The notes under the pieces: model-generated
What the model was told of the DNA's origin: nothing
Databases searched by the model: none
The model's input: only the letters and a program-made list of their open reading frames with translations
Position numbers and translations under genes: made by a program
Assembly (NCBI GenBank): GCA_028551475.1
Contig: CM052361.1
Location: 27,169,491 to 27,233,490 of the forward strand
From: Casuarina equisetifolia
Taxonomy: Eukaryota; Streptophyta; Magnoliopsida; Fagales; Casuarinaceae
Direction: 5' to 3'
DNA length: 64,000 nucleotides
Shown: piece by piece, positions 12,501 through 26,900 of the stretch
How positions within the stretch are numbered: the first letter of the stretch is position 1
Layout of the letters: each line of letters opens with the position of its first letter

Positions 12501-13170
12501 GATGTGATCCTTCCATCCATCATTACCAAGCCATAAAATATCTACTTAGTCGAGGACATAATATGCTTTGGAGAAAAGGGCGAAAAGTTAATATGGAGTG
12601 TACAGAAATATAATAAGGTATGAACCTTCGTGTTGTAAGTTTGATTCTTGATAGGTTCTGTTATGCTATTTAGCAGGTAACATGGTAAGTTTGCTGGGAT
12701 GCTTGATGACATATTACAGTAACTATACTTCCTCTGGATTATTGTCTCTGTTCATACCGAAGGAAAGTATTAGCTGGGAAGGACATAGCTACGAAACTTC
12801 CACGATGCAGAAGACAAAACAAGAAACACCAAAGAAGGGCTATTGTCGAGCTTATCCCAATTCTTTCAAATGCTTGGAGGGCAGTGATACCTTGGCTTGT
12901 TTGAAACTAATATTTACTCACTTGGTATGAGATGAATTTAATCTTTTTGTTGTCCCTATGCTGTTCTTTCTTTAGGGCAGAGTTACTAGTTTTCCGTGAT
13001 GATGGTCATTCTTCTCTCCCCCTTTTAATTTATTTAGTCCCTTTGCAGTTAAAGATAGCCATTCATCGATAGTTCAAACCAAGAAAGATGTCGCCATTTT
13101 GTCTCGAAGTTGCTACATAAGCACCAACTAGATCTTCATTAAGCACTTTTTTTTTTTTTTTTGGCAGATA
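9569..13170. other. Downstream part of MIR319 unit and intergenic spacer
   Basis: No known protein is recognised. It contains several modest open frames, for example minus-strand 12051-12248 (65 aa) and plus-strand 12682-12930 (82 aa). None resembles a family I know, and none has clear partner exons. The first part may be the 3' portion of the miR319 primary transcript. Confidence 0.5.
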
Positions 13171-13356
13171 AACTAGTACATTGCAGTTTTACCTTCACGG
13201 ATACTACCTACCTTTCCATGTATGTAGGGAAGAAGGTAATCAGATACACGGACAAACAAAGACAAGAGCACGCACATACACATACACATACTCATACATG
13301 CATATGTTTCACCCTTTTCATATGAAGTTTTAGAGTAGGAAATCTCTGTGCTTGAA

Positions 13357-16300
13357 TCACAGCTGCAAAGCCAAATCAAGCTGATTGGTATCAGCTGAGG
13401 ACTGTCCTTGAATATCCCGAGGACACTGAGCACTAGTCTCTGCTTGGTGGCTTTCAGGAGTAGGCATTTCGTAGAAACTCATTGCATGTAATAAGGCCAT
13501 TTTATGAGCTGTTAGAAGGTGTGAAGGTTGATGCAATACCGTTCCGTTGCCGAAGAACTTGTCTTTGTTGAGCTGCATCTGCAAGGTTGGCATATCACAG
13601 ACTGCCTGCTGCATTGTCGGTCCGCTCCATTTCAGGGATTGGCCTGCCTGTGTGGTGTTAGATCCACCGTCACTCGGTGACAGTAAGCCAACCATGGAGT
13701 TGGTGGTATTACCCATCCACTTTGTGGCCTGTGGAGGCAAGAAAGATGCATCCGGATAATTGTTGTTTCTTGATATGAACTCAAGCAGCCTAGACTTTAA
13801 TTCAGTGGCCGACTGAAGTAGCTGCTCCTTACTTGGGTGGCTAAATTCTCCCATCATATTCATAGGTCTATACTTGCTGCATATGTTTGTGTTCCCCCTC
13901 ACATCTTGAACATTGATCTTATCATTTCCAATCCAGGGGAAATGTGTGTCTAACCAAATCGGTCGGGTCTGGCCTTCATTAGCATCATATCGAACATTCT
14001 CGTGAAGATCCATACTGTCATTAGTGCAAATCGTTTTGCCTTTAGAATGACCATAGATGTCCATAACTGCACCCGTGTAGGCAGCGGAAGGACCAATCTG
14101 AACATCTTTTGGGGGATTGAAGTGGCCGTTTTCCGTGCGTAGATTGCGGGAAATTCCCATACTCTCGGAAGAGGGCACTGTGTCTCTTGCGGAAGCGCTG
14201 TGTAAGTCCATTCTGCTGTCGGTGCAAGCCATCTTCCCCTTGTAGGCACCATCATGGCTGTTGCTTCTGAAACTAATGGGGGTATTTTCTCCTTTGGAAA
14301 CATCACCATGATTATTCGATTGTTTATTGGCATTTCTGATGACACTGAAATTTCCAGGCAAGTCATAAAGCATACTCTGAGGCAATGCACCACGATCAAC
14401 ATCATCCTGGGAAGCAGGTGGCTGGATGAGAGATGGTGCAGAAACTAAACAATTTGGAGTGTTTGCCAACGAGGTTAGATCCTGGGACTGACCATCTGAA
14501 GCTTCAATCTGCAGATACTCGGATAATTTCTTGTTGGCAACCTTCTGGGCCGTTGGTCCCAAATATTTAACAAATCGCATCAGACTTTCTTTGTATCCAA
14601 AATCCCCATGATTAATCTACAATGTGGACATATACCAATCAGCATAGAAATGAAAAAGAAATCGAGCAAAAAGAAGAATAAATAAAGATGCATTCAGCCT
14701 CTTTGTTGCCCCAGAATTACTATGCAAACCAGAAAGGAACCAGAAAAAAAAAAAAAAAAAAAAAAACAACAACAAACGATTACAAGAAAGAGGGACTCTT
14801 AAGTCTGGCTATGTTTTGTCAAGTGAAAAAGTAGAAAGGTTGTAATAGGCTGACAAGCAGCTTGATATCTTTAGCCACATTCTATGATCATTAATCCTAA
14901 GGATCCAAAGACCTAAAGAAAACGAGTTGAAAAAAGCCGCTAGTTCTTAGCATCTTAATGAAATCGTTAGGATAGCCAAGGCAGATAACTGAATACTACA
15001 AAGTAAATGATTAGACAGTTAGGGTCTTGAATGTTCTTCTTTGTTACTATTTTTTCTCCTCCCCTTTAATTTTGGCAAAAAATTGTTGGGGCCTCTCCTT
15101 TTATTTTTATAAAGGAAAGCCAAAAGACTAATTGGTCATTATCCTGGTCTCATTTAAGTGGGGTCCTGCTAGTAATGGTTTGGGTACGGTCTAAAACTTC
15201 GATATTTTGCATGAAATGGTCGCTTTCAAGTTTTGAACTCAATATTTATGATGAGCCTATCATGCAAGTAATTGTGCCGTTTGGTAACACGCGCAAAATA
15301 CCAAGTCAAACATAATGGTTAGAGTTTGACATAGACTAGTAAAATGAGTGGTCAATGGGTTTAGTGGTGAAACCCTCATTCTTCAATGCAAAGTTTTGTT
15401 AGTAGAGTCATGATTTAGAACACTGGGTTGTCCCTAGAGAATTTCCGGAAATTTGCTTGTATTGCACCTAGGTTAAAAAAAGTTAATTCCTCCACAGTAA
15501 TTGGGCCTCCCCAATTTTTAATAAAATGTTATGACTAACTCACACAGAAAGGTGGTTCCAAGCAGCCGTAAGCTAATGAATCTGTTGATGCATTCTCAGT
15601 GGAAGAGGAAGACCAAGGCCTATATGTTAGGTGTCTTTCTGTTTGGAAGCCACCTCCACACCCTGTTCAAAGCAAACTTAAAATTTAGTGATCTTCCTAC
15701 TTTCCGCATAAGAAGATGGACGTAGGAATAAGGGAAGTTGAGGACCAATTAGAACTTATGTATGAGGATTTTTATGGAAACTCGTGGAAGAAACTACATA
15801 AACAAAATATATATGAAAAATAAGGTGAGAAGGTGATTGTGTATTGTGTATAAATTCTACGATTATTTGTAAATCTCAATTATTTCTTTTATTTAGTCAT
15901 CTCTCATTCAAATTTTAGTTAGAAGTAAAGTTTAATTAGAATGTTCAGTTTGATCTAAAGAACTTACCATAAAAATGTTTATGATAGCTTTAATACCAAT
16001 TTGATACATGTTCCAACCCCATGCTGCAGTCTATTAGTTTCTCTTAAGTTTCACTAATTTCTTCTTGACAAAAGAAAGAAGAAGAAAATAAAAAAATAAA
16101 TCCACAAAAATATTGACTTAAAACTTGTGAGATTTTAATCACTTGGTTGAATTCTTCTAGTTAGATTTCATGGGGAGATTCTTAATGTAGCTAAAATTGG
16201 ATGAAGAAATTCATCCAGAAAGAAAAACCCCAACCTATGTCTACAAAATTATACGCAAAACCACCTGCCACAATTACTGGCAGAAAAAACAGAAAAGCCA

Positions 16301-19046
16301 TTGCTGAATTTGTACTACTTACCAGAAGGAGCTTCCTTCTCGATTTGGTCAAAACGAGGGCTCAAACTAGCTGGTGAAGCCATTTTATTGTTCCTCTTTG
16401 AGGAAATAACAGACTTGGCGCATTGGCCTCTAGCTTCACTTTGGAGTTTCCTTCCCGGTCGTCTTCTTGTTAGAGAGAATTCCAACAGAAAATTCTCTGG
16501 ATCAGTTCTCAGAGCATGGAAAACCCGCTGAGCAAGTTCCAGTATTCCGCGAGCCTGGATACCAGATTATATGGATTAATGGACCAAATTTGGTTCTCCT
16601 GGATACCATGCCTTGACTTTCTCTGAAACATGATTAAGGACTATGTCGACTGTACCTCTCTATAAAATATGGTGGTCGAAGAGTTAAAATGCATAGCGTT
16701 GTTGCAAATCAGGAACACATCATGCTGCACGTAAATGAAAGAATTATCAGTTAATTAGTAGTTCATGCAATAATCAGGCTTTACCAGTAGAAAAATAGGT
16801 ACGCTGTTTCCAGTAGATGATAGCAGTAAGGCTGGAAATTAATTGAAAAAGAAACATAAAGGGAAGCAACGTTGCTTTAGGAGCAAACCTCAAATTGTTC
16901 TAAGCTTGTATACATTTCTTCATGAAGTTTAGCTCTCATTGTGCCAAAATCCATCGGCTCTTTAATGATTCTATAGTAGCCCTCCACCTTCAGAGGGAGA
17001 GAGAGCCATTAAAATTGAAGGTTAGAAAGGAAGAACATTCTGAACAGATCAAGTAAACAGTAAAGATCACCACGAACCTCTGTTGGGTCAACTGGCTGGG
17101 AAAATATTTCTTTTGTGTCTCGCCTAAACAGTAAAGAATAAATGAGAAGTGCATGTCCCAGGAGAAGAATCCGCATAACACTTAATTTTTTTAAGGCTGT
17201 TTGAGCAGGGGAATTGACTCCTTCTATAAGTCTAACCAGAAAAGAGGAACTCGGTAAATCGTCTACCTTTGTAGTATATCAAGGACAAACTCAAGTACCC
17301 GTGCTTCTGGTATTCGCGGTTGAGATGACGAACTTGGGTGTAGATCTAGTACATGCAAGTAGAGCATAGTTATCGATGTACATATAAAGGTAATTTGCAT
17401 CTGGAAAGTGTTATATAACAGGATCAGAATATAAGCCATATGTATGAATTTACAACAGGCTCACCATTTCTGATTGACGTGCTTCCGTGTTTTTGGTTTT
17501 CTCCTTCCTGCATGCAATTAGTGCACATTGCAGCGCAATTTCACTTTAAAACTCCCAAAAACTACAAACCTAAGTAGGGAAACAATAAACATTAAGTAAT
17601 ATCTAGCTAGGGAAAATCATATGGGCAACATCTGCTCTAGTGAAAATCATTTATCTGATTGACCAGAATGGCATGTCCCGAGTCTCATGTTAGTCACCAA
17701 CTAGGAGTCCAATTGGGCCTACCGTATTCAAACTTTTAAGGCAGCTAAGTATTCCAATCTACTACCGAAGACGTTAGATTAAAGGTCTGTGTCAAGGATT
17801 AGAGTTTTATACAAGAAAATAATATTATTGAAATAAAATTTAAATAAAAAAGAATTCTCTAATTTTTAAGTTAATTTTTAAATTAAATATTTACGTCTTC
17901 TAATATGATATCAAAATTTAAATTAATTCTACTCTATTTTACATAATCTTAAATTTAATATTACTCAATGCATGAGAGAGTATATGGAAGATGATATCTC
18001 ACAGTATTAATTGAAGGGTTTTTTTATTTAAGTTTTCACATAAAGTTGACTCATTTTATGTTTTTTCTTTTTATACTGTGCTTCTCTAAAAGCTAGTTTA
18101 GGAATTACTTGATTTTTCTTTCATTTAAATTTTATTATAAAGATGTTATCTTTTTAGAATGAAACTCTTATGAATGGGTAATAATGTAGTATTTTTTTTA
18201 TCTTAGGCCATAGTAAGGCGTTCTAGACGACAGCGACTTAGAAGCATGTGTAATACAATGTACGACGCATTATATATTGGAGCGCACGAAAGACCAATGC
18301 CGTGGTCGTAGCAAACCACGTGCAGCCCGTACAATGTCTTGCTATCGGGGAGCTCAAGGGTCTGTCTAGGAAAAACTAGTCGAAACGCACAAGAGATTAT
18401 TAACACAATGATATGCAGTTGATCATTTTCCGAAAAAAAGAAAGAAAAGAAAAGAAAAGAAAATGAGGAAGGAGTAATTCCTCGAAGAGGCAAGGGCAAG
18501 GTGGATACAATAGTTAGAAAGGAAGAAAAAGAAACGCAAAAAGGAGGGGTATTATGTGATCGGATACGGAAAATTCTTTTGATTCCACTTTATGTTCGTT
18601 CGTACCATCAAAGAGTTTACCATAGGAATAGCAAGCTAAGTTTGCATGTGTATATATATATATATATATAAACAGTGGACATGAAACGAGGAAGACAATA
18701 GAGCGAAAAAAGAGAGGAAGGAGACCTGTAGAGACGGGTAAGCAAGAGAAGTAACGACAACATCTTCAAGTCTTTTGCGCTTGGGGGCCCTCCTGCGGTC
18801 GTACTGCCTGACGGTTGGTGAAGGATCATGCTCCTGCTCTCCTACTTCACAATTCTGGGAATGCGGGACTCCACCCTTGGATGATGTTTTGAGTTCTGTT
18901 GGTGGGGTGTATGTCCCCGTCATCTTATTGGATTTGGCGGCACATGCGCTTTGCTCCTCCTTCTTCTTCTTCTCCTCTTCCAATGCGGATATTCTCGCAC
19001 TTCTCCTTCTCGTCGTTTCTGGCATTTCTCCTCCCTCCTCGGCCAT
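13357..19046 (-). CDS. Bromodomain-containing protein (acetyl-lysine reader)
   Basis: Nuclear protein expected to bind acetylated histone tails. Exons in transcript order: 19046-18726, 17507-17465, 17345-17267, 17123-17078, 16987-16889, 16724-16656, 16554-16323 and 14616-13357, giving about 717 aa. The N-terminus (MAEEGGEMPETTRRRSARIS) is basic, with an RRRAPKRKR nuclear-localisation-like block. The bromodomain covers about residues 130-245 over five exons: ARVLEFVLDILQRRDT, the ZA loop with EPMDFGTMRAKL, and NAMHFN, whose last Asn (about residue 210) is the acetyl-lysine-binding position. The long last exon encodes a Ser/Asn/Gln-rich tail with SLMRFVKYLGPTAQKVA near its start. It resembles the plant 'DNA-binding bromodomain-containing' group (Arabidopsis At2g42150-like, from memory). 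The join between exons 7 and 8 does not keep phase (1 to 0), so a short exon in 14617-16322 may be missing or an alternative acceptor is used. Confidence 0.85.
18651..18670. repeat. (TA)n microsatellite in bromodomain gene intron 1
   Basis: Ten TA units lie about 55 bases inside the first intron of the minus-strand bromodomain gene. Confidence 0.9.
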
Positions 19047-20903
19047 TTTACTCCCTGACCTGTGTAGGTAACGCAAAGCACTAGTACACACTGGCACACA
19101 GTTTCAACCCCATGTGTGTTTAGGCTTATTAACAAGAGATTCAAAGGAAAAACGCCATTTCTATTTAGCTTTCAATTTGTTCTGGGGAGGTAAGGTCTCA
19201 AATAAAGTGGAATAAAAGTAAAAGAAAAAGAAAGACATTTTTTGCTCTTCGGTGTCTCTTCAGCGTGCACGTATGTGAGCTAAAACCTCTGAGAAAAAGG
19301 TAAGTACAGAACGATGCACCGAAAATGACAAAATAATGAACTTAATATATTCAGGAAGCTGCATAACACAGTTGTAACGGCTGCACAACATTGCTCTTCA
19401 CCAGGAAAGTACAACTTCAGTTTCATAAATGCCATTCACAGACAAGTTTCCTACCATAGAAACCACACAAGAGTTTATCCGCAGACGGGCGTGATGGTCA
19501 TGACTTTCCCTCGTGAAAAAAGAGGGCAAAATTTTGTGAATACACGTAAGAAGAAAGGAAAGTGCATTGAACATAAGCATCTTCCCGAACCCCACCTGGG
19601 ATGCAAAAACCGAAAAAGGAGGAAAAATAAATAAATTTGACGTGCTCTTACTATCCTGAACTAGCTTCAACTCACCACGCGCCAACTTTGACATGTTTTT
19701 CAAGATTACCCCGTTGCGTCAGTGCAATTCCACACCCAACCAAATCGAAGTCGATGGCAAGGAACCGACCATAAATTAGAAAACGTAGCCCCAATTTCGA
19801 TATGCAAGAGTCAGTCCAAAGACAGGTGATTTAGACTAATGCATGTTGCCTGTGCTTTGACTTTTACACTGATCTTGGTCCATATAGAGAACTATGCCCC
19901 TACGTCCCAATCAGGACCTTTTTCGGGAGAAAAAAATAAAAGGCCCCGATAATATATATGTATAAGCATGCAAAGAATACAAGGAACAACAATTAGGGAG
20001 ATCCTAGCTCCATGTCAAATAAGCAAAGGCAAAATCAAGGAAGGCAATTCACCTAATCAACTTCGATCAATGACAAGAAATTGAAACCGGCGCACTCTTT
20101 GGCATGCCAGAGCCTCTCTCAGAATTGGCATTAACTCAGTGTTTCTCCATTCTAGCGAGCTCCTAGAGGATACTAACATTAACTCTACCTCCTTCACCAT
20201 GGTTCTAAATAGTAACGCCCGGGCGTCGAGTCCGTGGTTTGGTAGGGTCCGCCGTTACGTGGAATGACCAATTTGACAAATGTCTGGTGATTGAATGCCC
20301 TCTTTGAAGATGCCAATTACTTTCAATTTGGTTTAATGCAAAATTATCACATCATATTTGGTATAATGCCAATGCATTTGGTGATGCCGTTGGCAATACG
20401 ACAAAACTATAATGACAAAATGCAATAAAACTCAAACATATTCAGCAACACCAATGTTGAATCACAAGATCAGGCATGATAGCTGTGCCCCTGTTTTTTT
20501 TTTTTTTTTTTTTTTTACACAAACCCACGACCGGTCAAGGTTTAGCTTAGAGACTATGCACCTAGGTTTACTATGAATTTGAAAAATGTATACATGTATG
20601 GTGCCAATCCCATAACATAGGCAACATTTCAGCTAAGCCTACGCAATATGCATACCGGAAACCAATATGCCAACTTTTCCGGCTCAGACATCAATTGTCA
20701 TAAAATGTTAATTTCTTTCCCCTTTAATAAAAAAATTAGGAATTTTCTTCACCATATATTGAATTGAATCAGTACTTGCACAGAGTGAAAATTAACGGTA
20801 AGATTGACAAAAGAAGAAACTACACAGATTACATTTCGTTTTACAAAGTCCCTGTTCTTTTTTCACCCACAAAACTCGGGAGGGGCGGAAACATTCATGC
20901 CTT
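19047..20903. other. Intergenic spacer between bromodomain and ABC transporter genes
   Basis: It holds the promoter and 5' UTR of the bromodomain gene at its left side and the 3' UTR of the ABC transporter at its right. A poly-T run lies near 20494-20516. No gene is recognised. Confidence 0.5.
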
Positions 20904-23900
20904 CTATTTGGTGGCAGCATCAAGTGCATCCACAGTGTTATTTTGCTGGCCCCACAGCTGTGCATATCTTCCCGCTTTTGACAATAGAACTTCATGGGGC
21001 CCTTGTTCAATTACCTTTCCATTCTCCAGAACTATGATCTGAAAATTTTATTTTCAAGATGGATGAGTAACATGCAGGATTACGTAAAGAGTACAGAAAA
21101 AAAAAATGGCAAAGAGGGAATACAAGGAAAACTTTGAAGCATATTAAAAGAGATGCAATTTTTATCTATCAAAGCATGACTGATCAATAGTATTGCTATC
21201 CCAAAATCTACATGGTAATATACAAACCCTATAACTTTCACTCAAAACTGCTAATGAAATAATGCTCTCCGCTCATTAGAATGCATAACTTTCCACGTCA
21301 TAAAAAGAAGAACCAACTAAACTAAAATGACTTGCGTATTGTATTGTAATACATAAACTATCTTTTGGATATTTTACAAATAATGCATAGAGGCAAAAAA
21401 AAAAAGCTAGATCTCCAACACAACCTTGAAAATTTGATGTGACATGCTTTGCTCATAATTTTAGAAAGGATGCTTACCTCATCACATTGCATTGCAGTGG
21501 TAAGCCTATGAGCAATGAAGACTGAAGTTCGGTTCGTTGCTAGGGACTTCAGTGCACTTAGAATCTCTGCTTCTGTTGTGCTGTCCAATGCACTTGTAGC
21601 TTCATCACATAACCTGAAGATATCAGATGAAAAAATAAGAAGAAAGACAATTTATTTTCTCCTTCAATATTGAAAGAAACCTTTTAATAAATTCACCAAA
21701 CTTTCATGGACTAGTGTGTGTCAAATGCGACCATTATCCTTCGTATGGCTTAAAAATTGGTAATGAAACTCACAATAAGCCCTTAAGTTAATTATTGATG
21801 GCTAGAATGTAAGCAAGTCAGTAATTTGGAAGGAAAATATGTGAAAAGGCATTTGGTCAAAATACTAAATCCGATAAAGTGCCACAGTCCAGAAATTTAC
21901 TGTGAGCCCCAACAAAAAACCGCAAGTAGAAAATGTCAGAAATTGAAAGCATAGAAAATTTGGATGACAAAATGATCCTTCGTTTCCTTAACAGTTTGCA
22001 AGTGTACAAATATAATTCAAGAAGGAAAAACAACTTTCTATTTATTGATAAATTCCAGAAGCTGTATGTGCATGTATGAATCTTTGACACTCTCTGTCCA
22101 ATTAGGGTTAGAGAAGGTGCTACTTGAGCTACAGTTTGTTAGCCAAAAGAAAACATATAGCTTTGACAGAAGAAAAACAAATAAGTAAAAATGGTCTATC
22201 TGTTATGATTTATAAGTAAAAAAAGAAGTTAAAAAAAAAGAAGAAGCAAGATTAATAAATCAAGATTTCCATTAAAGACTACAGGTAATTGAATAGAATC
22301 CATACAACAGACCACAATAAAATATCTAGATCATACCACCAAAGGAAAAGGTGTTGTAAGACAGCCTTGAAAGATGAAAAAAGAAAATGGCAAATTCCAA
22401 GAGTACAATTCTTTATTAGAATCATCAAATTCAAGTTCTCCAGGTAGCCCACAGAACAACTGGGTCTCCTGGAAGTGCGTAGAATGAATGTGTCTCAAGA
22501 TTATTTATAGAAGAAGCATCTATGTCATTGAATGTGCGCTTATATATGTACATTACATAATATAAATAAGAGTCTTAACCAAGAAGAAAAGACAAACGGA
22601 AATGCTCACAGAATTGCAGGGGATTTCAGAAAGGCACGAGCTAGTGCTACACGCTGCTTCTCACCGCCACTTAACTGCATAGACAAGCCACCAAGTCACT
22701 GAAGATTCAAAAGTTCACTGACAAGCTCTCTGGAGTTTCTTTTTTCAGTTATTTTAACATTGCAGTTATTTGGCCCTCATTGACCATTGTCTTTGCCAAA
22801 TTGTAGAGGTAAAGCTCAGTTAGGGATTCCCAAATATTCATTTATTTATGAGTTGTCTCACATGGAACTTTATCAAAATATTTATGCAATAGTTCTCAAA
22901 GCATATAACAGCGTATTCGTGAATTTTTCTGCCCTGTATAAAGAAACTCCAATTGTTATGATCAACGTACGCAGACCCTTATATCTTATCAAGAGATAGT
23001 GCTTGCATTTACTGGAGTAGTTTATACATTTGGATAACGAGTCCCAAGGTGTCCAGCAGCCCAGCCTGCAACGAGGTGTTTCTTAACAGATTACCGCTGT
23101 AATAAGAAAAATGTGTTACTTTCTAGTCATCTCACCTTCAGCCCTCGTTCTCCCACTACAGTAGAATATTTATCGGGGAATTTCATGATGGTGTCATGTA
23201 TTGCTGCACGTCGAGCGGCATCATAAACCTTAACAGAAAATAGTAATAGGAATTAAAAACAACCTCAAATCTTCAATAATGCATAATTTGCAGCAGAATT
23301 AAACAAATGAATAAGCAACACAATTCCATCCGTACCTCTTCTTTCGTTGCTGAGAGACGACCATAATGAATGTTATGAAATATTGTATCATTAAAAAGTA
23401 CCTGTCCATCAAACACAAGTTGCTTGTCTAGTAAATATGACTACTTGAAAGATCTAAGAGGACCACATATTTATTCACACATATAAAAGAAAAAAAGTAG
23501 ACATACAAAGGCCAAATCACTTAATCGAACTAACCGTATCTTGTGGCACAACACCAATAGATTTCCTTAGACTCTCAAGAGAGACGTCACAGATATCTTG
23601 ACCATCTATCTTTATCTGTCAACAAATTCATTTGTCATGAGGGAAAGCAAGTTAATGATTGAAATGCCACCACTTTTGGATATAACTGTGAACAAAAATT
23701 CTTCAGCAAGTCGCATTTAAGTAACCCTTCAAGTCTTCATCCACCAAAGTATACCCTAAGAATGAGAAAATAGGAGAATGTATTTTACGATCCTAGAGAT
23801 ACATTTATACAAAACAAGCCCCTCAAAACTAACTGCGTAACAAGTTTCTGGGGTGAAAAAGAATCAGTCGGTGATACCCACATGAGCAGACTATCAAGCT

Positions 23901-26900
23901 AAAGGTGTCCTTTGAAAATTTTACAATACAATTAATTCTAGGTAGCTGATCATCTATTTGAAGATCAATTGTGCAGCTCTACTCCTCACTTCATGTACTG
24001 GTGCTACCAACAACATGCCTATAAAAGGAACTACCAACTTAATTGGACCTTTTTTTGTTATCTTCTAATTATTTATATGAAAGGATAGACCACATACTAT
24101 TTCCACATTCTGTCTAGCTCATGAGAATTTGCAAACAGTACAACGAATTCAGCACTGATGCTTTAAACTAATAATAAATACAGAAAAACTCAGTACTATT
24201 TTCAAGAGTCAATAATATTAGGATTGTAATGCACAAGGAAGTATACACAAAGAATTACAGCATCAGTTCTTACAGTTCCAGAATGAGTGTTGAAAAACCT
24301 GAAGATCAATCTAAGAATGGTTGATTTGCCTGCAAATAGATACCAGTTCTAACACTTAGTGATGCTGCAAGGGGACGAGTACAACTGCATTTGGTAGCGC
24401 AGTAACCTGTTTCATGGTTTAACACAAACAGAAGTGAAAGTGGTCCGCCAGCAACTGGCTTGAAAAGATTTAGACAATCATGAAGCTACGTTCATAAATA
24501 CAGACTAGATGCTTACTTGTTTAACTATCTCACGAAAAGCAAAGTAAATGAACATTCAAGTGATGATTGAGAATGGTAGCACTTTAAGACCTTATAGGTG
24601 GACTGAAGAGCGTATAACACTTGAAAGAAGTTGTTATCACACTAAAAGCTTAAAAATGCTTACGAACTTGAGAAAACATTAGGTAAGAAAAAACAATCCC
24701 ATAATTCACCTCCATACATTTAAGATTTCATTGACTCTAAAAAAAGTCTCACATTTGATGAGTAAACACCAAGAAGATGTTGCATAGAAATTAAATCCTC
24801 CATTAGTTCCTTTTTACTGAAACTGGTTATATAAATTCTTAGGAGCTTCAATTGTAACATTGACTAGTCTACTAGGGTATAAGCACAAATGTGACTAGTG
24901 TTTTCCGTAGGTTATGATCTGATTCCTCCGCATAAAGTTTAGAAGGACAAGAAATTGAAAGACAGTGTCTGTATCTCTCTTCTTTTTTTCTGTGGATAAA
25001 AGGGAAAAAGTTTCAGGAATGATCTTTGGCAAGCCGAAGATCACAAATAAGAGGAGACTCCAAGGGAATGCTTTCAAAGACAAGAATGAGAGTGACTCAT
25101 TTAGAAAAATGCAGGCAAAAGAACTTTGGAGCTCAAAGACTGCACAGAGAAAATTTCCTTCCAAATGATATCAGTAAGTCCAGTGGAGAGAGCTTGTTGA
25201 ACTGCAATAAGAGCTACAAGAGCATACCCCCTGTTGGGATGAAAATGGGAGAAAATCTTTAGTCCAACAGGGAAGCAACCCTTAGAATTTCAGCAAACAA
25301 CAGGAAGAAAACAGAGTTCATCTCTAATAGCTGCATCAAAATTGGTTCAAGCATTTGCTGTGAGAGAGGGATCCAACATTTATGAGTACTGGTCCAACGC
25401 ATGGTAAGGAGTTTACATTTTTGGTTTTCATATGGTTGGTAGCCTTGTTGTATTAATGAGACACATTAATTTGGAAAAAAAAAAAACAAAAAACTCTAAA
25501 TATATTAACTGGTCATGGGACAAGTTGAAAGACTTGCCATCTAATTTTGTTAGTAGGTGTTTGCAACAAGTTCTTTGAGCATATTATGAAAGCACATGAA
25601 TTTCGTTTAAAATCTTGAACTCAAGGGCTATCTATTTTCAATTCATAGCACGAGAAATCTCATTGTAAAGTAACCTTAAAAATAGTTTCAATATTTACAG
25701 TACGTAATCAATTAACAAGTTCTGATACATCAACTCCTTACCACTACCACTGGTTCCCACAATAGCCACACTTTTTCCAGCTGGTACGACAAAAGATACC
25801 CCATCAAGAATCTTTCTTTCTGTCAGGTAGCTGAATTTAAGTAAAACAATTAAAATGCATGAAGAATCAGTATTGTAGGAAAATATATATACATACATAT
25901 ATATATATCCAATGAAATTCAATGGTAATCACGTTGTAAGTTCATATTAACCTGAAAATTGCATGTTATATAAACAATATTGACAAATGCATAATGATTT
26001 AGGATGAACAAGAGTAAAGAGTCAAAGAAGAAAGCAAGTAAACACTTCTGCTTATAAGAGAAAGTTATCCAAGAATATGTTAGGTATTAAACAATTGATT
26101 AAATGTTAAATTCGTCATTTCATATTAGTTTGAGTTCCTAAATAACTAACTATTATACCAACATAACAATGAAAAAGTCCCGAGTATTATCCTATTATCC
26201 TATTATCTTATTATCCTATTATCCTACATACTTCGTCTCCCAATGCAATTGAATATTTCACATGCTGGGCCCCACTTATCAAGAACAGTTAAGCCCACAT
26301 GAAAGGTAAAGTGTTAAAATGTCAATTGACTGAGCAAATAACTAACTATTTATAGTCAATTTAACTTCTTGGCATGATTAATAATCTCGTAACAGTTGAT
26401 ACAAATAATTAATCCAACAACAGAAAGGATATTTACAACCCAAATGAGTACTTGCAAACTGTAAATGATGAAAACAATGCAAATTGGAGGATCTAGTGCA
26501 TGATAACCACGAGAAATTTCACTATAAGCTCTCTAAGGAGAACAATAATCCAGTCCAAAGATGCTGTGAATATTGAATAGGTTAATGATAGAGCTAGTTG
26601 TGACTTCTTATTTGTAACAAATGAGGATTTGAAAAGTCAACCTGAATATACAACATGAAATAAAATAAGTCTTCAGGGATACTCATGTCTTGTACACATG
26701 TTTGGAAATCAAGATCCAGAAACCAACATTTGATGTTATCAGTGTGTGCTAGATATCCATTCTGAGCTCACTTGTAACATCTAAACTTTTTTGGGATGAT
26801 GGATCACCAATATAATACCTGAACTTGGTGCACTATGAGACTCTAGTTCAAGGCTTGGTTACCAAATTTATTGGTCATTACAGGTGAGGATGCTCATCGT

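Noticed and set aside
12051..12930. Short frames at 12051-12248 (minus) and 12682-12930 (plus) as genes
   Set aside because: No recognised domain, no partner exons with convincing splice sites and ordinary composition; left as intergenic.
13950..14405. 151-aa minus-strand frame inside the bromodomain gene
   Set aside because: It overlaps the long last exon in another frame; the other frame has a clear splice context and the conserved LGPTAQKVA segment.
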